From: Cylindrotheca closterium
Lineage: Eukaryota > Bacillariophyta > Bacillariophyceae > Bacillariales > Bacillariaceae
Direction: 5' to 3'
Assembly: GCA_933822405.4 (NCBI GenBank)
Contig: CAKOGP040001776.1
Span: 1-18,924 of the forward strand
Length of the DNA stretch: 18,924 bases
The position numbers and the translations under genes are program-made. Below the pieces are notes generated by a model. It did no database searches. It was not told the DNA's origin and saw only the letters and a program-made list of their open reading frames with translations. Below, in pieces: positions 8,859 to 15,458 of this stretch; the stretch's first letter is position 1; the number at the start of each line of letters is the position of its first letter.

Positions 8859-9386
8859 CTAGTCCTTTAGGGATACGAAATCAATGAAAGGATCGTAAAA
8901 GTAATTGTCGTCATCCTTATATCGTTTTCCTTGATGTTTTGCAAGTCTCTTCTCCTTTTTCTTCTTCCTTCCCAACCAGTATGCATAATCCTTGTTTCGC
9001 CTAGTCTCCTGATAGATGTGGGCCCGGAAAGGTTTCAAGTCAAACGCTTTGTACTCATCGCGTTGTTGGTGGAGCATTTTGGGCTTCATGTCCTTGTGCT
9101 TGCCATTTTCGACATCAACTCTAAGGGAAGCTTCTGCTGGTGGTGACCAATGCCAATCGCCGTCCGTGTCTTTGGCTACCGTGCAGTTACCCAGCATAAT
9201 CTTCGTTGGCTCTTGCTGGACATCGTTGAACATCTGCTTCACAGTCTTTGCATCGGCATAGAAATCGTCCGTGAAGAAGCTTTGTCGCCTAGTCTTGGAC
9301 TATCTATCGATTTGTTCGTTGCTCCAGCTGCTTCCTAGAACCGTTCCTAGTTTCAGGAACTCATCTTCAGAGAAGTGGATCGTCAT
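8859..9386 (-). pseudogene. ORF of unknown function in the inverted-repeat element, one TAG
   Basis: From ATG 9386 to the stop at 8859-8861 there are 175 codons, open except for a TAG at codon 29 (9302-9300). The start reads MTIHFSEDEFLKLGTVLG; after the TAG it continues SKTRRQSFFTDDFYADAKTV. The middle has EPTKIMLGNCTVAKDTDGDW and WSPPAEASLRVDVENG. The C-terminal half is basic and aromatic: RDEYKAFDLKPFRAHIYQET, then YWLGRKKKKEKRLAKHQGKR, ending in an acidic DPFIDF tail. The motif YxxFxLxxFRxHIYQExR is one I recall from uncharacterised diatom proteins, but I cannot name a domain. An intact frame after the TAG suggests recent loss (TGG to TAG is one step) or read-through. A translation from the Met at 9242 would give 127 residues. 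Confidence 0.5.
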
Positions 9387-9841
9387 GGTTGGTTAAAGAG
9401 CTGCTCTGGCAGGTTGTGTTGCTTGTCGGAGGCGTTGTCAAGAAGGTGTTGATGGTGGTTTATATCTGACGATTGATTGGCGATTAATATAACAGGAATG
9501 ACAAAGGGAATTTTAAAATTCAGCGAACTGCTGAAAAATTCAGCAGTACTGCTGAAAAATTCAGCAGTTATTTTTCAGCAGTACTGCTGAATAATTAGAT
9601 TCCGTTTTGTCAGATTCCGTCGCTTTCAGTTGGCGCGCACGCATCTCAATAGTTTAACGGTCATAATTCGGGATTCCTAGGTACAGGTTTAGTGCTACGG
9701 ACGCCGGAAGGACTATATTCAGCAGGACCTCCCTGTGTTGCTGTTGATGTGGCAAGCGTGTCACGTCAGTTTTTGGTACTATATCTCAGTGAGAGGACGT
9801 ACAGACGTTACCGTATATGGGGGTATATACGTTTCCGCCGG

Positions 9842-12316
9842 CGATTGCTCATCCTTCTCAATCGCTTTGGATTTCGCAGACTCCAATTGGGCCTAAAAGA
9901 GTTTCAATGATGTTTTTGGGCTGACAGTTGTTACTAGCTGTTGGCCCCCAATCCCCCAGCGCAAGCGCTGGTTTCCTCCAAGGGTGAGGTGGGACTAGGG
10001 TAATCTTTATAACTATCTATTCCTAGACTTCAAATTCACTCTGTCAAATACAGAGCAGTCTTTTCAAAAGGAATGAGCTGCAACTGAGCTGCAGCTCCTT
10101 TACCAACTTCTTTCACAACCTCTTTGGTACGTAGCTTTCCACTGTCCTGCTACTGTACCTTCTTTGCATACGTACTTGGGCGTTCCGATCAGTCCGTCCT
10201 TCGCTAGCAGCTCCTTTACCAACTTCTTTCACAACCTCTTTGGTACGTAGCTTTCCACTGTCCTGCTACTGTACCTTCTTTGCATACGTACTTGGGCGTT
10301 CCGATCAGTCCGTCCTTCGCTAGCCAACACCTGCAGCGATTGTTCATCCTTCTCAATCGCTTTGGATTTCGCAGACTCCAATTGGGCCTAAAAGAGTTTC
10401 AATGATGTTTTTGGGCTGACAGTTGTTACTAGCTGTTGGCCCCCAATCCCCCAGCGCAAGCGCTGGTTTCCTCCAAGGGTGAGGTGGGACTAGGGTAATC
10501 TTTATAACTATCTATTCCTAGACTTCAAATTCACTCTGTCAAATACAGAGCAGTCTTTTCAAAAGGAATGAGCTGCAACTGAGCTGCAGCTCCTTTACCA
10601 ACTTCTTTCACAACCTCTTTGGTACGTAGCTTTCCACTGTCCTGCTACTGTACCTTCTTTGCATACGTACTTGGGCGTTCCGATCAGTCCGTCCTTCGCT
10701 AGCAGCTCCTTTACCAACTTCTTTCACAACCTCTTTGGTACGTAGCTTTCCACTGTCCTGCTACTGTACCTTCTTTGCATACGTACTTGGGCGTTCCGAT
10801 CAGTCCGTCCTTCGCTAGCCAACACCTGCAGCGATTGTTCATCCTTCTCAATCGCTTTGGATTTCGCAGACTCCAATTGGGCCTAAAAGAGTTTCAATGA
10901 TGTTTTTGGGCTGACAGTTGTTACTAGCTGTTGGCCCCCAATCCCCCAGCGCAAGCGCTGGTTTCCTCCAAGGGTGAGGTGGGACTAGGGTAATCTTTAT
11001 AACTATCTATTCCTAGACTTCAAATTCACTCTGTCAAATACAGAGCAGTCTTTTCAAAAGGAATGAGCTGCAACTGAGCTGCAGCTCCTTTACCAACTTC
11101 TTTCACAACCTCTTTGGTACGTAGCTTTCCACTGTCCTGCTACTGTACCTTCTTTGCATACGTACTTGGGCGTTCCGATCAGTCCGTCCTTCGCTAGCAG
11201 CTCCTTTACCAACTTCTTTCACAACCTCTTTGGTACGTAGCTTTCCACTGTCCTGCTACTGTACCTTCTTTGCATACGTACTTGGGCGTTCCGATCAGTC
11301 CGTCCTTCGCTAGCCAACACCTGCAGCGATTGTTCATCCTTCTCAATCGCTTTGGATTTCGCAGACTCCAATTGGGCCTAAAAGAGTTTCAATGATGTTT
11401 TTGGGCTGACAGTTGTTACTAGCTGTTGGCCCCCAATCCCCCAGCGCAAGCGCTGGTTTCCTCCAAGGGTGAGGTGGGACTAGGGTAATCTTTATAACTA
11501 TCTATTCCTAGACTTCAAATTCACTCTGTCAAATACAGAGCAGTCTTTTCAAAAGGAATGAGCTGCAACTGAGCTGCAGCTCCTTTACCAACTTCTTTCA
11601 CAACCTCTTTGGTACGTAGCTTTCCACTGTCCTGCTACTGTACCTTCTTTGCATACGTACTTGGGCGTTCCGATCAGTCCGTCCTTCGCTAGCAGCTCCT
11701 TTACCAACTTCTTTCACAACCTCTTTGGTACGTAGCTTTCCACTGTCCTGCTACTGTACCTTCTTTGCATACGTACTTGGGCGTTCCGATCAGTCCGTCC
11801 TTCGCTAGCCAACACCTGCAGCGATTGTTCATCCTTCTCAATCGCTTTGGATTTCGCAGACTCCAATTGGGCCTAAAAGAGTTTCAATGATGTTTTTGGG
11901 CTGACAGTTGTTACTAGCTGTTGGCCCCCAATCCCCCAGCGCAAGCGCTGGTTTCCTCCAAGGGTGAGGTGGGACTAGGGTAATCTTTATAACTATCTAT
12001 TCCTAGACTTCAAATTCACTCTGTCAAATACAGAGCAGTCTTTTCAAAAGGAATGAGCTGCAACTGAGCTGCAGCTCCTTTACCAACTTCTTTCACAACC
12101 TCTTTGGTACGTAGCTTTCCACTGTCCTGCTACTGTACCTTCTTTGCATACGTACTTGGGCGTTCCGATCAGTCCGTCCTTCGCTAGCAGCTCCTTTACC
12201 AACTTCTTTCACAACCTCTTTGGTACGTAGCTTTCCACTGTCCTGCTACTGTACCTTCTTTGCATACGTACTTGGGCGTTCCGATCAGTCCGTCCTTCGC
12301 TAGCCAACACCTGCAG
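9842..12316. repeat. Tandem array, five 495-bp units
   Basis: Units begin at GCGATTG, at 9841, 10336, 10831, 11326 and 11821, a constant 495-bp period. As far as I can see they are identical apart from one base near the start of the first unit (GCGATTGC instead of GCGATTGT). The array length equals exactly 5 x 495 bp when compared with the empty site in unit 2 (13792/13793). Each unit contains three small perfect inverted repeats, in unit 1 at 9956-9971 (CCAGCGC-AA-GCGCTGG), at about 10040-10056 (CTCTGT-CAAAT-ACAGAG) and at 10075-10097 (GAGCTGCA-N7-TGCAGCTC). No frame of 60 codons or more lies wholly within a unit. It does not resemble 5S rRNA or the spliceosomal U RNAs by eye. Confidence 0.95.
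10093..10324. repeat. Nested 116-bp subrepeat, two copies per array unit
   Basis: Within each 495-bp unit, the 116 bp starting AGCTCCTTTACCAACTTC and ending TTCGCTAGC occur twice in tandem. In the first unit they are 10093-10208 and 10209-10324. The same pair recurs in all five units at +495, +990, +1485 and +1980, ten copies in all. The two subcopies look identical. The subrepeat duplication must predate the amplification of the larger unit. Confidence 0.9.
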
Positions 12317-12755
12317 TCACTACAGGCAGGTGGTCAATGGCTGTGTAGTGAGTCTCGTACTCACGTATGGAGGACTGGCATAATCTTGTTTGGTACAAAT
12401 TCGTAGTATGCAATCATCCTAGGCCAATCACGTTAGACATCGAGTCATGAAGTGGAGGCGGCGCCTGGTAATCCGTAGGATTAGTGAGTGAGGATGTACC
12501 CAGTCAGTCAGATGTATTGAAATGAGCTGGACAATTCAAAAGTGCATGAAAACGACACCAATGGAGAAACTAACGAAAGAAACGAAACAAATGGCACAGT
12601 GACATAGTAGGAATTTTAGATGTGCCACGATCTCAGCCACAACCGAGTCGTTGTCAGTCCTACGCTAGAAGAATAAAAGAAGCTAGCTACAGTACTGCAT
12701 ATGCGCAAACATAGCGCTCAGACCATGCATGGAATGTTGACAATAGTTGATTAAA

Positions 12756-13175
12756 TTAGCCTAAACTAAAAAAATTCAAAGAGGTGCCAAACAAAATAGC
12801 AGCAACGTCTCCGAGTACTTCAAAACAAAATGTGTATGATGCACCTAGTGTCGAATGATTTTGATTGTCAGGTATCGGGAAAAGAATCACTGTTCGGGTC
12901 TTGATTCGTTCCAAAGCAGACTGTCCAGCCGCATCCACAACATCTTCCATTGACAGCTTATCTCTTGTGTTTGCATCTTTAACACTGACTAAGTATGGCA
13001 TTGTAGTAGTACTACTGGTTGGACTTATTGTGTCTTGTATCCTGCTGCTGTTCAATGCCTCAATCTTTTCCGGTGCAACAACAACAAAGAACATGCTGGA
13101 AGATATCTTGTCCTTGTTGAAGATGTTACATGTCTGGCTGACTTCACAGACTGCCACTACGTGAAGAAGTACCAC
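12756..13175 (-). other. Unit-2 copy of the unassigned ORF, different C-terminus
   Basis: The first 80 or so residues match the ORF at 7829-8155 almost exactly (the fifth-last shared residue is Ala here, Val there). After VVDAAGQ it continues into block C, that is, into copied FCP 3'-flank sequence, giving SALERIKTRTVILFPIPD and on to the stop. The fused tail is a by-product of the duplication junction at 12920/12921, which argues against a conserved function. Confidence 0.25.
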
Positions 13176-14379
13176 ATATTTGCGTAGCGTACCGTGTATG
13201 GCTGCGCAAATATTCTAGCTGGCGCTACTTGCCGAGTGGGCTATGGTTCGCTACAGTGGTTTTTGGTACTTTGCTTACCCAGCAGCAGAAATCACAACTT
13301 GAAAGCTTGCCCGCTCTCCACCAAACAAATTTGTTGTCATCAATGGAATGGGACAACACTTGCAATCAATAGCAGCAATTGCCAAGTGTCCTGCACAAGA
13401 TATCCAAACCACTCTTCTGTTGTGGAAAGCCAACGATTTCACTTTTTTGTTGTGTACAGTGTGTCTTGTCCATTGTCTCAACATAGTTGGACTTCATTTT
13501 GCTTGTTTGTGAAATACGGTTGCCGTGTGGTTTTCTGCAACACAGGGAGGTCCTGCTGAACACCGCCTGTATGTCGTACGTTTCCCTCCACGATTTCACT
13601 TTTTTGTTGTGTACAGTGTGTCTTGTCCATTGTCTCAACATAGTTGGACTTCATTTTGCTTGTTTGTGAAATACGGTTGCCCTGTGGTTTTCTGTTGATG
13701 TGGCAAGCGTGTCACGTCAGTTTTTGGTACTTTATCTCAGTGAGAGGACGTACAGACGTTACCGTATATGGGGGTATATACGTTTCCGCCGGTCACCACA
13801 GGCAGGTGGTCAATGGCTGTGTAGTGAGTCTCGTACTCACGTATGGAGGACTGGCATAATCTCGTTTGGTACAAATTCGTAGTATGCAATCATCCTAGGC
13901 CAATCACGTTAGACATCGAGTCATGATAATCCGTAGGATTAGTGAGTGAGGATGTACCCAGTCAGTCAGATGTATTGAAATGAGCTGGACAATTCAAAAG
14001 TGCATGAAAACGACACCAATGGAGAAACTAACGAAAGAAACGAAACAAATGGCACAGTGACATAGTAGGAATTTTAGATGTGCCACGATCTCAGCCACAA
14101 CCGAGTCGTTGTCAGTCCTACGCTAGAAGAATAAAAGAAGCTAGCTACAGTACTGCATATGCGCAAACATAGCGCTCAGACCATGCATGGAATGTTGACA
14201 ATAGTTGATTAAATTAGCCTAAACTAAAAAAATTCAAAGAGGTGCCAAACAAAATAGCAGCAACGTCTCCGAGTACTTCAAAACAAAATGTGTATGATGC
14301 ACCTAGTGTCGAATGATTTTGAGTGTCAGGTATCGGGAAAAGAATCACTGTTCGGGTCTTGATTCGTTCCAAAGCAGAC
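12921..14379. repeat. Segmental duplication, unit 2 (1459 bp)
   Basis: This is the short copy of the duplication: A' (12921-13593), a 98-bp filler, B' (13692-13792) and C' (13793-14379). It ends 12 bp before the stop codon of the FCP gene, so C' is the native 3' flank of that gene and C (12317-12920) is its copy. The array of unit 1 is absent at the B'/C' junction, and the segment with the inverted-repeat element is replaced by the filler, which is itself a partial repeat of block A'. Confidence 0.9.
13591..13694. repeat. 104-bp internal duplication in unit 2
   Basis: This stretch repeats 13434-13537 at an offset of 157 bp, beginning CGATTTCACTTTTTTG. It fills most of the place that the 1167-bp segment occupies in unit 1 and joins block A' to block B'. 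It is probably a by-product of the repair event that removed or never gained that segment. Confidence 0.8.
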
Positions 14380-14390
14380 AGCGCAGCCAC

Positions 14391-15066
14391 TTAGAATCCG
14401 GGAGGAACGGGGCAAGATCCTGGGATGAAGTAGTTGGCGACAAATCCGAGCCATCCCATCATAGCCAAACGGCCATTCTTGATTTCCTTCAAAGCCATGT
14501 CTTCCTTTTGTTGGTCGTTCATCTTTGCCCATCTTCCAGTCCAGTCCAAGACGGCTTCCTTGTCAATTTCTCCAGTGTAGGACTTTCCTTCCATTTCTCC
14601 ACGAAGCTTGATTCCCTCAATGACTGCGCAGAAGACAATGAATTGTGCCCACCATTGGTTATCGGCCTCCAAGTGAGCCTTGATGGGGTCGGTGGTGCTG
14701 ATGGGACCACCAGGGAATGCCCAGATCTTGGGGAAGACCCATCCAACAGTGGCCAACATAGCTGAGCGTCCATTGGCAAGCTCAGCCTTGCGAAGGTGGT
14801 CAAGAGGGGCCATGTCTGCAACACCAAAAGGGTCATACTGACAACAGGAGGAACGAGGTAAGATAAGGGTGTCGGCTTGAAATAATCTTCATCCTGGAGA
14901 GGTATCACATGTGTGTACGTACGGCCTTTCCTCCGGTCTCGGGACCAACTCCACGCAAGGAGTCCAACTCGGCAGCATCCAATTGGGTGGACTTGGAAAC
15001 TTGATTGGCAGGAGCGAAAGCGCTGGCGCCAGCGATAGCACTAAGGAAAAACAAGGAGGTCTTCAT
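14391..15066 (-). CDS. Fucoxanthin-chlorophyll a/c-binding antenna protein (FCP/LHC)
   Basis: Two exons, 15066-14923 and 14837-14391, joined across an 85-bp GT-AG intron (14922-14838), give 196 residues, a usual FCP length. The presequence MKTSLFFLSAIAGASA is a signal peptide ending in the diatom ASAFAP motif, with cleavage before Phe17, which directs the protein through the ER into the four-membrane plastid. The mature part shows LHC helix 1 with E67-L-A-N-G-R72, a middle helix around FIVFCAVIEG, and helix 3 with E166-I-K-N-G-R171-LAMMGW. These Glu/Arg pairs lock the helices and carry chlorophylls. Helix 1 has Asn70 where most LHC proteins have His. The protein would bind chlorophyll a/c and fucoxanthin in the thylakoid. 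It is an LHC-superfamily member, but I cannot place it safely among Lhcf, Lhcr or other subfamilies. Its stop codon lies 12 bp from the edge of the segmental duplication. Confidence 0.93.
14838..14922 (-). other. Intron of the FCP gene (85 bp)
   Basis: The donor is GCC|GTACGT and the acceptor TTGTCAG|TATGACC on the minus strand. Splicing keeps the frame between GGKA (residues 45-48) and YDPFGVAD (49-56), where YDPFG is the usual start of the mature antenna region. A second AG 22 bp further on (GTTGCAG) would delete YDPFGVA and shift the frame, so it is disfavoured. Confidence 0.85.
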
Positions 15067-15458
15067 GGTCAACAGTCTATGTATGTTCTGTTGCGTTGAG
15101 AGCAGCTGTCACAAGCCAAAAGGATCGCGAGATGCAGAAACTCAACGGAATTTGGAATTTCATCCGATTAAATGCCAAATGCCACGTACTTTGATTCGAC
15201 CCAGTCGACCTGAGTCGTGAGTCTTCAAATAAATGCCACCAACATCCGGGTTGCGACAATCAATCAGCCTCGTCGATCTCAAAACTGTTTTGAAATAACT
15301 CGCGGGAGAGCAGAATCTTTCAAGCCGCTGTTTCTATCAAAGCGGAAAGGGCCCTAATCGCATCAAGTAAGGCGCGGAAATAGGCTGAAGAGATTGCTTT
15401 TTCTGAGCTGGGTGGATGAGAGGACACTGATTTAGCATTGGTATTAGTGTTGAAAACG
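15067..15458. promoter_or_regulatory. Shared 392-bp divergent promoter region (FCP / lipase)
   Basis: The two intact genes start on opposite strands 392 bp apart, so both promoters must lie here or overlap. In the FCP half the 8-mer AAATGCCA (TGGCATTT in the FCP direction) occurs three times, at 15170-15177, 15177-15184 and 15231-15238, about 105-170 bp upstream of the FCP start codon. No clear TATA box is seen. The repeated octamer is an observation; a regulatory role is inference. Confidence 0.5.

Larger units (their letters stand above)
8640..9605. mobile_element. 966-bp element with 36-bp terminal inverted repeats
   Basis: The left end begins ACGGAATCTA and the right end, read on the other strand, begins the same way. 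The two agree over 36 bp with one mismatch and then diverge. Both ends are built from the 18-bp perfect palindrome TTCAGCAGTACTGCTGAA, at 8654-8671, 8675-8692, 8716-8733, 9539-9556 and 9574-9591. Between the ends lies a minus-strand ORF (9386-8859). No target duplication is visible at the edges (AT before, TT after). The element lies in the segment that unit 2 of the duplication lacks. It resembles a DNA transposon or a foldback element, but no transposase is recognised. Confidence 0.55.
8574..9740. other. Segment present only in duplication unit 1
   Basis: Relative to unit 2, which has 98 bp of filler here, unit 1 holds these 1167 bp, including the whole inverted-repeat element. A perfect 24-bp inverted repeat lies across the two edges: 8517-8540 reads the reverse complement of 9718-9741. 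The left 24-mer exists also in unit 2 (13537-13560); the right one does not. The stretches 8574-8639 and 9606-9717 show no gene. Confidence 0.7.
7901..12920. repeat. Segmental duplication, unit 1 (5020 bp)
   Basis: Unit 1 consists of blocks A (7901-8573), an extra segment (8574-9740), B (9741-9841), a satellite array (9842-12316) and C (12317-12920). Blocks A, B and C recur in the same order and orientation in unit 2, which begins at the next base, 12921. Block A matches 12921-13593 at a constant offset of 5020 with about nine substitutions in 673 bp (about 98.7% identity). Block B matches 13692-13792 at offset 3951. Block C matches 13793-14378 at offset 1476, then 1458 after an 18-bp indel (12451-12468 present only here). 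This is a head-to-tail tandem duplication with later insertions in unit 1, or deletions in unit 2. Confidence 0.9.

Noticed and set aside
9692..9910. 72-codon plus-strand ORF at the left edge of the array
   Set aside because: It crosses the array insertion point, contains no recognisable motif and is disrupted in the empty-site copy.
9842..12316. Array as a CRISPR, 5S rRNA or spliceosomal RNA cluster
   Set aside because: The unit is 495 bp without unique spacers, the genome is eukaryotic, and neither the 116-bp subrepeat nor the rest resembles 5S, U1, U2, U4, U5 or U6 sequence on either strand.
14313..14765. 150-codon plus-strand ORF
   Set aside because: It is the antisense shadow of FCP exon 2.
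15438..15458. Upstream TTG start for the lipase
   Set aside because: Nuclear genes of diatoms start at ATG; the first ATG in frame is 15459.
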